NCBI RefSeq assembly: GCF_000764205.1
Contig: NZ_JQDZ01000009.1
Coordinates: 113,909-177,908, forward strand
DNA from: Thalassotalea sp. ND16A
GTDB taxonomy: Bacteria > Pseudomonadota > Gammaproteobacteria > Enterobacterales > Alteromonadaceae
Length of the DNA stretch: 64,000 nucleotides
Direction of reading: 5' to 3'
The notes below the pieces were generated by a model that worked only from the letters and a program-made list of their open reading frames with translations, was not told where the DNA came from and did not search any database. A program made the translations under genes and the position numbers. Shown here in pieces: positions 28,304 to 38,532 of this stretch (position 1 is the stretch's first letter; every line of letters begins with the position of its first letter).

Positions 28304-29956
28304 ATGAAACTAACAAAAATTGCTGCGGCAATGGTATTAACCTCAACGCTAATTACCGGTTGTGGCGACACAACACCCGATAACGATCAACAACACAGCC
28401 TGTTACCAGACGCACAACATCGTTTAAACATCTATAAAGAAGTTACCTTAAACGCCGATTTAAGCCATCTAAGTAGCAATCAAAAACAGATGCTATCGTT
28501 ATTAATCGATGCCTCAAAAGTGATTGATGACTTATTTTGGCAACAAGCGTTTGGCGATAACAAAAAAGAGTTTTTAGCCAGCATTGAAGATCCCGCGACT
28601 CGTCGCTTTGTTGAAATTAACTACGGCCCCTGGGACCGATTGGATGGTGATAAGCCAATATTAACCAATATTGGGGCAAAGCCATTAGGCGCACAATTTT
28701 ATCCGGAAGATATGAGTAAAGCCGAATTTGAAAAAGCCGAGTTTTCGGGTAACACCTCACTTTATTCGATGGTTAAACGCAACGAACAAGGCAAGTTATA
28801 TTCAATTCCTTATTCAGAAGCGTTTGCCGAACCTATGGAAAGAGCGGCAGCACTACTGGAAAAAGCCGCAACCTTTGCCGATGATAAAGAGTTTGCCAAC
28901 TATTTAACCATGCGCGCCGAAGCATTTAGAAGTGATAATTATCAGGCATCAGATTTTGCCTGGATGGACATGAAAAACAATCCAATTGATGTAGTGATCG
29001 GCCCAATTGAAACTTATGAAGATTTGCTTTATGGCTACCGCTCCGGTTTTGAAAGTTATGTACTGATCAAAGATTTAAGTTGGAGCAAACGCCTGGCCAA
29101 ATACGCCGCCTTTTTGCCGGAGTTACAAAAAGGTTTACCGGTTAACAAAAAATACAAAGCCGAAGTCCCCGGTTCAGATGCCGATTTAAATGCTTATGAT
29201 GTCATTTATTACGCCGGGCATTCCAATGCCGGTAGCAAAACCATTGCCATTAACTTGCCTAATGATGAACAAGTGCAACTGGAAAAAGGCACTCGTCGTC
29301 TGCAACTTAAAAATGCCATGCGTGCCAAATTCGATGCCATCATGCTGCCAATTGCCGAACAACTGGTGAGCCCACAAGACCGTAAACACGTAACCTTTAC
29401 CGCGTTTTTTGCCAATACCATGTTCCACGAAGTGGCCCACGGTTTAGGCATTAAGAACACCATCAACGATAAAGGCACTGTGCGACAGGCGTTAAAAGAG
29501 CATTCGTCAGCACTAGAAGAAGGTAAGGCCGATATCCTGGGGTTGTATATGATCCGTCAATTATTAGAAAAAGGCGAGATCACTGAAGGTGAATTAAAAG
29601 ATTACTACACCACCTTTATGGCCGGTATTTTCCGCTCCGTTCGCTTTGGCGCATCCAGCGCTCATGGTAAAGCGAATATGGTGCGCTTTAATTACTTTGC
29701 CGATAACGGCGCTTTCACCCTCGATGATAATGGTCTGTATAAAGTGGATATGGATAAAATGACCAAAGCCATTGATTCATTATCCGAATTAATTCTTACT
29801 CTGCAAGGTACTGGTGATTATGATGGCGTGGCTAAGCTGGTTGCTGACATGGGTATTATCCGGGAAAACCTGGCTAGCGATTTGGCTAAGTTAGAAGCGG
29901 CGAAAATACCGGTAGATATTGTCTTTAAGCAAGGCAAGATGGTGTTAGATTTATAA
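28304..29956 (+). CDS. M49-like (dipeptidyl-peptidase III family) zinc lipoprotein
   Basis: 550 aa with a lipoprotein signal (ITGC, Cys ~20). The zinc motif is seen as FHEVAHGLG (His375, Glu376, His379) and the second ligand region as ALEEGKADILG (~404-413), equivalent to EECRAE of peptidase M49. The HExxH spacing differs from the HExxGH of classical DPP III, as in other divergent family members. Probably an envelope-anchored peptidase. Followed by a 93-bp repeat array and terminator. Confidence 0.8.
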   Translation: MKLTKIAAAMVLTSTLITGCGDTTPDNDQQHSLLPDAQHRLNIYKEVTLNADLSHLSSNQKQMLSLLIDASKVIDDLFWQQAFGDNKKEFLASIEDPATRRFVEINYGPWDRLDGDKPILTNIGAKPLGAQFYPEDMSKAEFEKAEFSGNTSLYSMVKRNEQGKLYSIPYSEAFAEPMERAAALLEKAATFADDKEFANYLTMRAEAFRSDNYQASDFAWMDMKNNPIDVVIGPIETYEDLLYGYRSGFESYVLIKDLSWSKRLAKYAAFLPELQKGLPVNKKYKAEVPGSDADLNAYDVIYYAGHSNAGSKTIAINLPNDEQVQLEKGTRRLQLKNAMRAKFDAIMLPIAEQLVSPQDRKHVTFTAFFANTMFHEVAHGLGIKNTINDKGTVRQALKEHSSALEEGKADILGLYMIRQLLEKGEITEGELKDYYTTFMAGIFRSVRFGASSAHGKANMVRFNYFADNGAFTLDDNGLYKVDMDKMTKAIDSLSELILTLQGTGDYDGVAKLVADMGIIRENLASDLAKLEAAKIPVDIVFKQGKMVLDL

Positions 29957-29967
29957 ACTGAAAAATC

Positions 29968-30200
29968 GGTTGGCGGGAATTCATTCTCGCATTAAAGCTA
30001 AGCTAGCTTTAAGTTACCTACGGTAATTACGCGAGGTTAAAAACCCCGCCAACCGGCTTTGGTTGGCGGGAATTCATTCTCGCGTTATGGCTAAGCTAGC
30101 TTTAAGTTACCTACGGTAATTACGCGAGGTTAAAAAACCCGCCAACCGGCTTTGGTTGGCGGGACTTTAGTCTCGCGTTATGGCGGCGTGATGGCGAACG
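29968..30200. repeat. 93-bp tandem repeat array with hairpins (BIME-like)
   Basis: Units begin at 29968, 30061 and 30154 (the third partial). At each junction CCCGCCAACC pairs perfectly with GGTTGGCGGG around a GGCTTT loop (30045-30070, 30138-30163), and each unit has an internal AAGCTAAGCTAGCTTT palindrome. The array fills most of the 367-bp space between the peptidase and thiI and is non-coding. Confidence 0.88.
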
Positions 30201-30255
30201 CCACTTTAGGTTACCTTTGATAATTATCGAATCTGGTAAAAGTACCGGTAAAAAA

Positions 30256-30296
30256 AGACCCGATAAAGTTGTATCTAACTTTATCGGGTCTTTTCA
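30256..30296. terminator. bidirectional terminator between peptidase and thiI
   Basis: AAAAGACCCGATAAAGTT and its exact complement AACTTTATCGGGTCTTTT enclose a 6-nt loop; A and T tracts flank both sides, so it can end both convergent genes. Confidence 0.92.
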
Positions 30297-30323
30297 ATTT
30301 AGCGCTGTTTTTTGGCGCTAAAT

Positions 30324-31787
30324 TTATGGCCGGTAAACCTTTACGTTATTAAAACCATTGTCGTGTAGGTATAACGCTTGTAGCTTACTCATTACGCCAC
30401 GGTCGCAATATAACAGGTAGGTTTTATCTTTCGGTAAATCACCAAAGTGAGTGGCAAGCTTATAAAATGGGATGTGTTTAACGTCGATATCGTCAAATTC
30501 TAACGGATTCGCGTCTTCTTCTTCCGGGCTGCGAATATCGATTATCACATTGTCATGGCCAGCACTGTCTACCGTTTCAACACTGGATACGGTGTTTACT
30601 TCTTGTTCCGCCTCATCACCAATAGCACGAATATCGAGCATACGAGTGTTTTCGACAACGCCATCAAGAATGCTCATATCAAAATTGGCTTCTTCGGCTT
30701 CAATTTTTTTCAATACCGCTTTTACCGTTGGCTTTTTCGAAATTACACCACAGTATTCAGGGATGGTTTTAGAGAACTCTTCAGTACCTATTTTACGGGC
30801 AATATCGATGATATCTTGTTTGTCATAAGCCGCTAACGGACGCAAAATCAGCGTTTCGGTGACTCGGTCAATAACATTCAAGTTGGTCAGCGTTTGGCTA
30901 GACACCTGTCCTAATGCTTCGCCGGTAACCAGTGCCTGTATGCCACGTTGCTCAGCAATTTTTGCTGCGGCACGCATCATCATCCGTTTTAACACCACAC
31001 CCATCTGGCCGTTTTCTACTTTTTCAAGAATTTCAGCAACCACCGGCTCAAAATCTACCGCGAAAAATTTAATGCGATGCGAAGCACCAAATTTATTCCA
31101 TAGATAATGGCTAATTTGTTTCACCCCTAACTCATGGGCAGAGCCACCTAAGTTAAAGAAACAGTAATGAGTACGCGCACCTTTTTTGATCATTTGGTAA
31201 CTGGCAACCGCCGAGTCGAAACCACCTGACATCAATGATAAAACATCTTCTTGGGTGGCAATGGGGAAACCGCCCAAAGCTTCATGGCGTTCAGTGATAA
31301 TAAATAATTTATCTTTATTAACATCAATGCGCACGGTAACGTCTGGTTTTTTCAGTTGTACCCGGGCCGATTCAACGTTTTGGTTTAAACCGCCGCCAAC
31401 GTATTGCTCTAGCTCTAATGAGGTAAAATCGTGTTCACCGACACGTTTGGCGCGAACACAAAAGCTTTTATTGGCAATGGTATCTTTATGAACCGCTAAG
31501 GTTTTTTCAAAAATATCGTGCAAATCGGTAAATTCACATTGTTGCACTTCTAAAAAATGTGGAATACCGGGAATGCATTTTAGCGTGTCAATTAACACTA
31601 AACGATTCTCTTCACTGGTATTTTTACTGGTCACTTCAATGCTGTCCCAGTTCATTTTAGTGCGCACTTCGTCGTCTACACGGCGCAGTACATTTTTAAT
31701 GTTCGACTCTAAAATTTTAGTGAAACGCTTACGTACCGGGCGTGACTTGATAGTAATTTCAGATTGCAACTTAACGATAAATTTCAT
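30324..31787 (-). CDS. thiI: tRNA 4-thiouridine synthetase ThiI
   Basis: 487 aa from ATG 31787, chosen because [15 protein letters not shown] matches the E. coli start; an ATG four codons upstream (31799) is possible. ThiI makes s4U8 in tRNA and transfers sulfur for thiamine thiazole. It has a ferredoxin-like/THUMP region (~1-165), PP-loop SGGFDS (~185), and a C-terminal rhodanese domain whose catalytic Cys461 lies in YCDRGVMS (E. coli Cys456). The rhodanese domain marks the gammaproteobacterial long form. Divergent from xseB-ispA-dxs. Confidence 0.96.
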   Translation of the reverse strand: MKFIVKLQSEITIKSRPVRKRFTKILESNIKNVLRRVDDEVRTKMNWDSIEVTSKNTSEENRLVLIDTLKCIPGIPHFLEVQQCEFTDLHDIFEKTLAVHKDTIANKSFCVRAKRVGEHDFTSLELEQYVGGGLNQNVESARVQLKKPDVTVRIDVNKDKLFIITERHEALGGFPIATQEDVLSLMSGGFDSAVASYQMIKKGARTHYCFFNLGGSAHELGVKQISHYLWNKFGASHRIKFFAVDFEPVVAEILEKVENGQMGVVLKRMMMRAAAKIAEQRGIQALVTGEALGQVSSQTLTNLNVIDRVTETLILRPLAAYDKQDIIDIARKIGTEEFSKTIPEYCGVISKKPTVKAVLKKIEAEEANFDMSILDGVVENTRMLDIRAIGDEAEQEVNTVSSVETVDSAGHDNVIIDIRSPEEEDANPLEFDDIDVKHIPFYKLATHFGDLPKDKTYLLYCDRGVMSKLQALYLHDNGFNNVKVYRP

Positions 31788-31976
31788 CAATAAAACCATT
31801 TAAATAAAAAACCGGCGCATTATACAACAACCAGCCGATGAAGTAATGCAATTTGAAGTATTTAAGTGTATACCAATTCTCTAAAATTCAAGGTAAAATG
31901 GCTGTTAGAATCTGCGTTTACCGTTTATCTGAATGATAAACTCCAGCAGAAGGCATTTTAGTTTAGGCGATATACT

Positions 31977-32216
31977 GTGAAAAAACCGGAAAATCAAAGC
32001 TTTGAAGAGTCAATGAACGAGCTTGAAAACATTGTTGATAACCTTGAACAAGGTGATTTATCACTCGAAGATTCGATGAAGTTGTTTGAACGTGGTTTAT
32101 CATTAAGCCAGGTTAGCCAAAGCAAACTGAGTCAGGCGGAACAAAAAATCCAAATTTTGTTAAACAATAATGGTGAACAGCAACTTGCCGATTTTGACGA
32201 CAGTGAGAGCCTTTGA
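31977..32216 (+). CDS. xseB: exodeoxyribonuclease VII small subunit
   Basis: 79 aa, starting at GTG 31977. It pairs with XseA to degrade single-stranded DNA. Shows the family helical pattern FEESMNELENIVDNLEQGDLS with LEDSMKLFERG after it. Its stop overlaps the ispA start region, the usual xseB-ispA-dxs operon. Confidence 0.95.
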   Translation: MKKPENQSFEESMNELENIVDNLEQGDLSLEDSMKLFERGLSLSQVSQSKLSQAEQKIQILLNNNGEQQLADFDDSESL

Positions 32217-33109
32217 TAGTGTTTCAACTTGAAAACCTTGCTGCATTTCAGCAGCGCATTGATCAGTTTCTTAAGCAAAAACTCGCCGACATAGCCATTA
32301 ATGATCAACGGTTATTCGATGCCATGAGTTACGGTTTACTCATTGGCGGCAAACGCATGCGCCCCTATTTGGCTTATGTAACGGCAGAAATGTTAGAGCT
32401 GGATCTCGATGATATTGACCCAATAGCCGCGGCCTTAGAATGCATTCATGCTTATTCATTATTGCACGATGACTTACCCGCTATGGATGATGATGATTTG
32501 CGCCGCGGGCAAGCCACTTGCCATGTTAAATTTGATGAAGCCACGGCAATTTTGGCTGGCGACAGTTTACAAACCCTCGCCTTTGAGATCATCTCAAATC
32601 ATCCTTTTAACAATGTCAGTGCCAAGACTCAGATCCAGCTAATTCAGATGCTCAGTAAAGCTGCAGGCTATCAAGGTATGTGTGGTGGTCAGGCGATGGA
32701 TTTGGCAGCGACCGATCATCAAGTACCAATTGAGCAGTTACAAACCATTCATAAATTAAAAACCGGCGCGTTATTACAAGCCGCGATTTTAATGCCGGCA
32801 AAATGTCGTGAAGATTTGCCCGAGCATACGTTTAGCGGTTTACAAGAGTTTGCTCAGCAAATTGGGTTAGCGTATCAGGTGCATGACGATATCATCGACA
32901 TCACCAGTAGCGAAGAAACCTTAGGCAAACCGGCGGGCTCAGATGTGGATGCCAATAAATCTACATACCCGGCGTTATTAGGTTTAGAAGGGGCGATGAA
33001 AAAAGAACAGCAGTTATTTCAACAAGCCCTTTCAGCTTTAGAAACTTTACCCTACAATACCCGCAACTTATCTAATTTTTCGACGTTTATCATTAAACGT
33101 GCACATTAA
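32213..33109 (+). CDS. ispA: farnesyl diphosphate synthase
   Basis: 298 aa. Condenses IPP and DMAPP/GPP to farnesyl-PP for quinones, undecaprenyl-PP and heme. The first Asp-rich motif DDLPAMDDDD (~84-93) and the second DDIID (~224-228) are intact. TTG 32213 overlaps the xseB stop by 4 bp; GTG 32219 is an alternative two codons in. dxs follows 12 bp later. Confidence 0.95.
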   Translation: MIVFQLENLAAFQQRIDQFLKQKLADIAINDQRLFDAMSYGLLIGGKRMRPYLAYVTAEMLELDLDDIDPIAAALECIHAYSLLHDDLPAMDDDDLRRGQATCHVKFDEATAILAGDSLQTLAFEIISNHPFNNVSAKTQIQLIQMLSKAAGYQGMCGGQAMDLAATDHQVPIEQLQTIHKLKTGALLQAAILMPAKCREDLPEHTFSGLQEFAQQIGLAYQVHDDIIDITSSEETLGKPAGSDVDANKSTYPALLGLEGAMKKEQQLFQQALSALETLPYNTRNLSNFSTFIIKRAH

Positions 33110-33121
33110 TACTGGTTTTTT

Positions 33122-34984
33122 ATGACTACAGAGCTGTCTCACTATCCCCTACTCGCGCAAATTGATAAGCCAGAACAATTGCGAGATTTACCACAAGACA
33201 AACTGCAAGCGGTAAGCGATGAACTACGCTCTTACTTATTAAATTCGGTGAGTAAAAGCAGTGGTCACTTTGCTTCGGGGTTAGGCACAATTGAATTAAC
33301 CGTTGCCTTACATTACGTCTATAACACGCCGTTTGATAATTTAATTTGGGATGTCGGTCATCAGGCTTACCCACACAAAATTTTAACCGGTCGTCGTGAT
33401 CAAATGCAAAGCATACGCCAAAAAGAAGGCTTACACCCATTTCCGTGGCGTGAAGAAAGTGAATACGACGTCCTTAGCGTAGGTCATTCGAGTACCTCAA
33501 TTTCAGCGGCGTTAGGCATGGCCGTTGCCGCCGAGAAAGAAGACAAAAACCGTAAAACCGTGGCGGTTATTGGTGATGGTGCGATGACTGCGGGTATGGC
33601 GTTTGAAGCGTTAAACCACGGCGGTGATATTCATAAAGATATGCTTATCGTGCTCAACGATAACGACATGTCGATTTCGGAAAACGTTGGCGCATTAAAT
33701 AATCATTTAGCCAAATTACTTTCCGGCAGTTTATACACCGGCCTTAGAGAAAAATCGAAACGTATCCTTGGCTCCATTCCACCGATTAAAGAATTGGCAT
33801 CAAAGGCCGAAGAGCATTTAAAAGGCATGGTTGTACCCTCGACGTTTTTTGAAGAACTCGGGTTTAATTACATCGGCCCAATTGATGGTCATGACGTAAA
33901 TGGTATGGTAGATACCATCCGCAATATGAGTAGCTTAAAAGGGCCACAAATTCTGCACGTCATTACCACCAAAGGTAAAGGCTACGAACAGGCCGAGCAA
34001 GACCCGATAAAATACCATGCGGTGCCAAAATTTGACCCAAGCAGCGAAAGCTTGCCAAAAAGTGCCCCCAGCTTACCCAGTTACTCAAACATTTTTGGCA
34101 ACTGGCTTTGTGACATGGCTGAAGCCGACGACAAATTAGTAGCTATAACTCCGGCAATGCGTGAAGGTTCAGGCATGGTGGAGTTTAGTAGACGCTTCCC
34201 TGATAAATATTTTGACGTTGCCATTGCCGAGCAGCATGCCGTTACTTTTGGTGCTGGTCTTGCCATTGGCGGTAACAATCCGGTAGTAGCGATTTATTCA
34301 AGCTTTTTGCAGCGTGCTTATGATCAGTTGATCCACGATGTTGCCATCCAAAATTTACCGGTGTTATTTGCTATCGATCGTGCCGGCGTTGTTGGTGCCG
34401 ATGGCGCAACTCACCAGGGTGCTTTCGATTTATCCTTTATGCGCTGCATTCCCAATTTGCTGATCATGTGTCCATCCAATGAAGCCGAATGTCGATTAAT
34501 GCTAAGCACTGGCCACAAGCACAATGGCCCGGCAGCGGTGCGTTACCCTCGCGGTAATGGTATCGGCGTTGATTTACCTAATATTGCCGACACTATCGAA
34601 ATCGGTAAAGCTAATGTTATCAATAACGGCGAAAAGCTGGCAATTTTATCGTTTGGCACCATGTTAACGGCGGCTGAGCAAACCGCCAACGAATTAAACG
34701 CTACCTTGGTTGATATGCGCTTTGTGAAACCACTCGATCAAAGTTTACTTATTGAACTTGCCAAAACCCATAGTCATTTTATTACCGTGGAAGATAATGC
34801 CATTGCTGGTGGTGCCGGCTCAGCCGTGAATGAGTTTGTACTGGCCAATCAATTAGATGTTAAATTGTTAAATATTGGCTTGCCGGATGAGTTCATTAAG
34901 CATGGTACACAAGATGAAATTCATACCGAACTTGCCATCGATAGCGCAGGTATATTAGCAAAAGCGAAGCAATTTATTGGTTAA
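33122..34984 (+). CDS. dxs: 1-deoxy-D-xylulose-5-phosphate synthase
   Basis: 620 aa (E. coli 620). Thiamine-diphosphate transketolase-like enzyme that makes DXP from pyruvate and glyceraldehyde-3-phosphate, the entry of the MEP isoprenoid pathway. ThDP motif [15 protein letters not shown]...NDNDMS (~151-185) and the C-terminal transketolase domain with [15 protein letters not shown] (~420-434) are intact. Last gene of xseB-ispA-dxs, with a terminator at 35063. The glycerol island starts beyond it. Confidence 0.97.
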   Translation: MTTELSHYPLLAQIDKPEQLRDLPQDKLQAVSDELRSYLLNSVSKSSGHFASGLGTIELTVALHYVYNTPFDNLIWDVGHQAYPHKILTGRRDQMQSIRQKEGLHPFPWREESEYDVLSVGHSSTSISAALGMAVAAEKEDKNRKTVAVIGDGAMTAGMAFEALNHGGDIHKDMLIVLNDNDMSISENVGALNNHLAKLLSGSLYTGLREKSKRILGSIPPIKELASKAEEHLKGMVVPSTFFEELGFNYIGPIDGHDVNGMVDTIRNMSSLKGPQILHVITTKGKGYEQAEQDPIKYHAVPKFDPSSESLPKSAPSLPSYSNIFGNWLCDMAEADDKLVAITPAMREGSGMVEFSRRFPDKYFDVAIAEQHAVTFGAGLAIGGNNPVVAIYSSFLQRAYDQLIHDVAIQNLPVLFAIDRAGVVGADGATHQGAFDLSFMRCIPNLLIMCPSNEAECRLMLSTGHKHNGPAAVRYPRGNGIGVDLPNIADTIEIGKANVINNGEKLAILSFGTMLTAAEQTANELNATLVDMRFVKPLDQSLLIELAKTHSHFITVEDNAIAGGAGSAVNEFVLANQLDVKLLNIGLPDEFIKHGTQDEIHTELAIDSAGILAKAKQFIG

Positions 34985-35062
34985 TCGCTTAACTATACGA
35001 AAAGAAGCTAAGCAAATTAATTTACAAAGCAATTCAATTTACAAAACATATACCAAATAAAG

Positions 35063-35097
35063 AAAGCCCTGATATGATGATTATCGGGGCTTTTTAT
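35063..35097 (+). terminator. terminator of the xseB-ispA-dxs operon
   Basis: AAAGCCC-TGATA and TTATC-GGGGCTTT pair, followed by TTTATT, ~80 bp after the dxs stop. Confidence 0.85.
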
Positions 35098-35111
35098 TAA
35101 AAGGAAAAATA

Positions 35112-36000
35112 ATGGCCGGAACTAGCCTGTTTGCATTAATAGACAAAATAGCGGTCGCACTAGATGACTTATTGATGAAAGCCGCCGCACACACCCTGCT
35201 GACTATTGGAGCGGATGAAAAACACCTCGGTGCTCGCCTTGGCGTTACCTTTGTGCTGCATACGTGGGGCTCTGCGATGACCCATCATCCGCATGTGCAT
35301 GGCATTGTCCCTGGTGGCGGGTTATCCATTGACGGTGAACAATGGGTACCGTGTAAATCCGGGTTCTTCTTGCCGGTTCGGGTATTATCTCGATTGTTTC
35401 GACGCCTATATCTCGAGAAATTGGATGAGATATACCAACAAGGTCGGCTGATGTTTTTGGTGTTGACAGAAAGCTTGAAGATGAGGTGGTGTTTGAACAG
35501 TGGCTGGCACCGCTTCGGCAAACCGAATGGGTGGTGTATGCTAAACGGCCATTTGCTGGTCCTAAAGCTGTGTTGGCTTACTTGTCACGTTATACGCACC
35601 GCGTTGCCATGTCGAACAGTCGGCTAGTGAAACTCGATAAAGACTGCATCCCTTCCACTGGAAAAACTATCGGGTAAAAGAGCAACGACGATACCGAACG
35701 ATGTCACTGACTCACGATGAGTTCATCCGTTGTTTTTTGCTACATGTATTGCCATCTGGTTTTCATCGCATTCGCCATTACGGTTTGATCGCCAACACTG
35801 GCTGTAAAGTGAATTGGGCCAAGGCACGTCAGCTATTGAAGGTGAAAGAGCCTGAACTTGTGGTAGCTGCTCAAGTTGATGATAGCCAGAAGTGCGACAG
35901 CACGTACATTTGCCCAGAGTGCGGAGGACCCATGGTGATCAAGGAGATATTGATCAGTCAACTGATCCCCAGAGCACCACCATTGCTCAAGGTGAAGTGA
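35112..36000 (+). pseudogene. degenerate IS91-family transposase
   Basis: Three consecutive frames together give the C-terminal two thirds of an IS91/IS801-type Y2 transposase: LHTWGSAMTHHPHVHGIVPGGG (frame 1), then WVVYAKRPFAGP and YLSRYTHRVAMSN (frame 2, from ~35486), then HEFIRCFLLHVLP-like HDEFIRCFLLHVLPSGF (frame 3, from ~35701). Two frameshifts and a missing N-terminus show it is dead. It forms the left edge of the glycerol island, directly after the dxs terminator. Confidence 0.82.
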
Positions 36001-36534
36001 GTATTGCAGTGACAAGGCAAGATTGAATTATCGGCTCTGTTCGATAAGGAGTTATCTTGTTCTACGCCCTGAAGATAGAGAGGTAAGCGTTATACTTGGA
36101 AGATATTGTTTGATGAATATGATCGCAAGAATGACCGTTAACCATTGGTTGAAGAAAAATAATAAAGTTCATGCTGCCAGAAACCCAACCACCGAGAAGC
36201 AATCCCCATAGCCCGTGAAGTATTCCCGCGGTTTCCACATTGTAGGCCTGTAAGACACCAGCCGTCGGAGTTGGGTGTTCTCTGCGAGATAGGATTGTTG
36301 GCTGGTATCTAACAACCCTTAACTTTGCTTACGTAAAGTAGTTATAGAATTTGTTGGCAGAATAGTCTGTTTAATGATCCCTCAACAGACATTACTATAG
36401 TGATGAATAGAATTAGGTGGCCAAATAAACTATGCCTCTACAAAAAGAGCATGTTTGGAAAGAGATCTTCTAGTTTTCTAGCCAATAATAAATATAAACT
36501 GATGAAGGTTCACCCTGCTTTCAACTTTGAGGTG
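36001..36534. other. non-coding stretch after the IS91 remnant
   Basis: 534 bp with no credible gene; short ORFs here lack ribosome sites and family resemblance. Part (36001-36350) may be the 3' end of the decayed IS91-type element. The stop of the minus-strand GlpD-like gene is at 36535. Confidence 0.4.
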
Positions 36535-38145
36535 CTAGCCTTTGAGCATTTCTTTATATTCTTGAATTTTACTGTTGGCTTCATCACCAAATAAAATTTT
36601 ACAAGCTTCTTGTAAACCAGGTTCATAGAGAATATCTTCTTCATTTAATACCATCGATATTTTAGATCTTCGGCGTAAAAAGTCTTCCAGTTTAGTGACC
36701 ATTTCGCGTTGTGAAGCGTGCTCGAGTTCAACAACCAAATATTCAGTATTTTGAATTAGTAACTTTCCTTTATTAGGATTTTCTCGGATACTTTCTAACA
36801 TGTTAATGGCATTTCGCCCATAACGTCGCCAAAACCGCTGAGTTAACGGCTCTGAAGATGTTTCCGGTGTTAAGTCATCAAAATTCATAAGCTTCGCTCT
36901 GTGCATAAACTCATTCTTAATACTGTCATCAGGCTCGCCGTACCATTTTTTATGGGCAAACGGTAAGGTAATGCCAAAACTAGCAATAATGTCTGCAACT
37001 TCATTACCTACGTTAATACAATCGGTTAGCTTACCACCAAAAATTGACATATAAGCGGTTTCTTTATTGATATCAATCGCGTGTTTACGAGACAATTGCA
37101 CCCAATCAGCTTTACCATTTTTATCTTTAATTGCAAGAGGACGTACTCCACAACGTTCAGAAATAATATCTTGCTTTGTCAGTGGTTTAGGCAAATCGAG
37201 TAATTTATTAACATTGTCGAGCACAAATTGACGATCGTCATCAGTAACATACGCATAAGGACTGCTCACTTGAGTATCCGTTGTGCCTATTGATGTTTTT
37301 GTTCCCATAGGAATTACAAAGAATAAACGGCCATCATCTGCAAAGAATGTGAGTATTTTGTTGCTATCAGTAATTTTATCAACAATTAAATGTATGCCTT
37401 TAGAAAATACATGGTGATGTTCTGTTTTTTCATCGTTCACTGTATTTACCGGATCTACAAAAGGTCCACAGGCATTGATAATGCTTTTTGAACGAATAGT
37501 AATTTCTTCACCCGTAATGCCATCTTTACTTTTGGTTACCCAAATACCGTCTTCTTTAACTGAGCCTAGCGATTCAACATAATTGGCAGCAATACAACCG
37601 TAACTCATGCTTGAACGAATAAAATTAAACACAAAGCGAGCATCGTTATCATATAAGTAGGCATCGGAATATTCGAAGCCACCATTAACCTGCGCTGTAT
37701 TTATTGCAGCTTCCATTGACTTTATTGCTTTAGAAGATAATAACGATGGCATACGGGTAAAAAATCGGCCCATCATCCAATACAATAGTGTGCCCATAAA
37801 AATAAAGACAGGCGGAAAACGAAAACCTTTTTGTATGCTGGTTAAAAAACGAATTTCTTTAACTGTTGATGGATAGCTTCGCATTAAATGATTACGGCTC
37901 TTGCAAAGTTTATTCACTAAGGCATATTCATAGCTTTCTAAATACTTAATACCACCCCAAGCAAGGTTAGACGAATTTGAGCTGGTAAAACCTGCAAAGT
38001 CACCTTTATCGATTAATGCAACCTTAACACCCTTCGCAGCAAGGGCAGCGGCAGAAACCGCACCGTTGATCCCGCCTCCTAAAATCAGTACATCAAAGGT
38101 ACTTTCAGGAAGTTTTTTTATGTTACTTTTTCTTAAATTATTCAT
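36535..38145 (-). CDS. GlpD-family FAD-dependent glycerol-3-phosphate dehydrogenase, divergent paralogue
   Basis: 536 aa of the DAO/GlpD family. FAD-binding VLILGGGINGAV (~19-30), TSSNSSNLAWGGIKYLE (~54-70), INACGPFVDPV, GTTDTQ and SIFGGKLTD follow the GlpD order, but sequence identity with the canonical GlpD at 54885 is modest and the region after residue ~100 differs. It should oxidise glycerol-3-phosphate or a close analogue at the membrane and pass electrons to quinone. ATG follows AAAAGGAAA. It lies after the porin terminator, so has its own promoter with two palindromes (38182, 38221). Confidence 0.8.
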   Translation of the reverse strand: MNNLRKSNIKKLPESTFDVLILGGGINGAVSAAALAAKGVKVALIDKGDFAGFTSSNSSNLAWGGIKYLESYEYALVNKLCKSRNHLMRSYPSTVKEIRFLTSIQKGFRFPPVFIFMGTLLYWMMGRFFTRMPSLLSSKAIKSMEAAINTAQVNGGFEYSDAYLYDNDARFVFNFIRSSMSYGCIAANYVESLGSVKEDGIWVTKSKDGITGEEITIRSKSIINACGPFVDPVNTVNDEKTEHHHVFSKGIHLIVDKITDSNKILTFFADDGRLFFVIPMGTKTSIGTTDTQVSSPYAYVTDDDRQFVLDNVNKLLDLPKPLTKQDIISERCGVRPLAIKDKNGKADWVQLSRKHAIDINKETAYMSIFGGKLTDCINVGNEVADIIASFGITLPFAHKKWYGEPDDSIKNEFMHRAKLMNFDDLTPETSSEPLTQRFWRRYGRNAINMLESIRENPNKGKLLIQNTEYLVVELEHASQREMVTKLEDFLRRRSKISMVLNEEDILYEPGLQEACKILFGDEANSKIQEYKEMLKG

Positions 38146-38181
38146 ACGAGTTTCCTTTTAGTTCGAGGTTAAGCGGTAACA

Positions 38182-38235
38182 GGGTTATTAACCCAGGATA
38201 ATTGGTCATTTATAATCCGTGTATTGTGACAATAC
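38182..38235 (-). promoter_or_regulatory. two palindromic operator candidates upstream of the GlpD-like gene
   Basis: GGGTTATTAACCC (38182-38194) and GTATTGTGACAATAC (38221-38235) are both perfect palindromes, lying ~40 and ~80 bp upstream of the start codon at 38145. They do not resemble GlpR or CRP sites. Cognate regulator unknown. Confidence 0.45.
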
Positions 38236-38338
38236 CCTTAAGGTTTATGTAGATAATTTATAGAAATAAAATCTAAAAACTCGCTTTTATAATTACAGTT
38301 TTTTAGTTGGAATTTATTTAATGCTATTATGGCTAGTT

Positions 38339-38366
38339 AAAAAAAGCCTGCGCAAAAAGCGCAGGC
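38339..38366 (-). terminator. terminator of the glycerol transporter-porin operon
   Basis: On the minus strand GCCTGCGC-TTTTT-GCGCAGGC is followed by seven Ts, 170 bp after the porin stop. It separates the porin from the GlpD-like gene. Confidence 0.92.
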
Positions 38367-38532
38367 AACACAGAACAGACAAATAGCGCATGCATTACCA
38401 ACTTAGAAAGGTAATACTCCCTGTTCATTTGCAAAAGTTGACCATCCGAATAAAGGGTTGGGGTCTTCGTACTTCAAGTCAACAACAAAAGCCATATGTT
38501 AAAAGGACGGTTAACAATATGGCAAGATTGAA

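Noticed and set aside
36400..36594. 64-aa plus-strand frame before the GlpD-like gene stop
   Set aside because: Runs antisense into the GlpD-like gene with no ribosome site; not supported.
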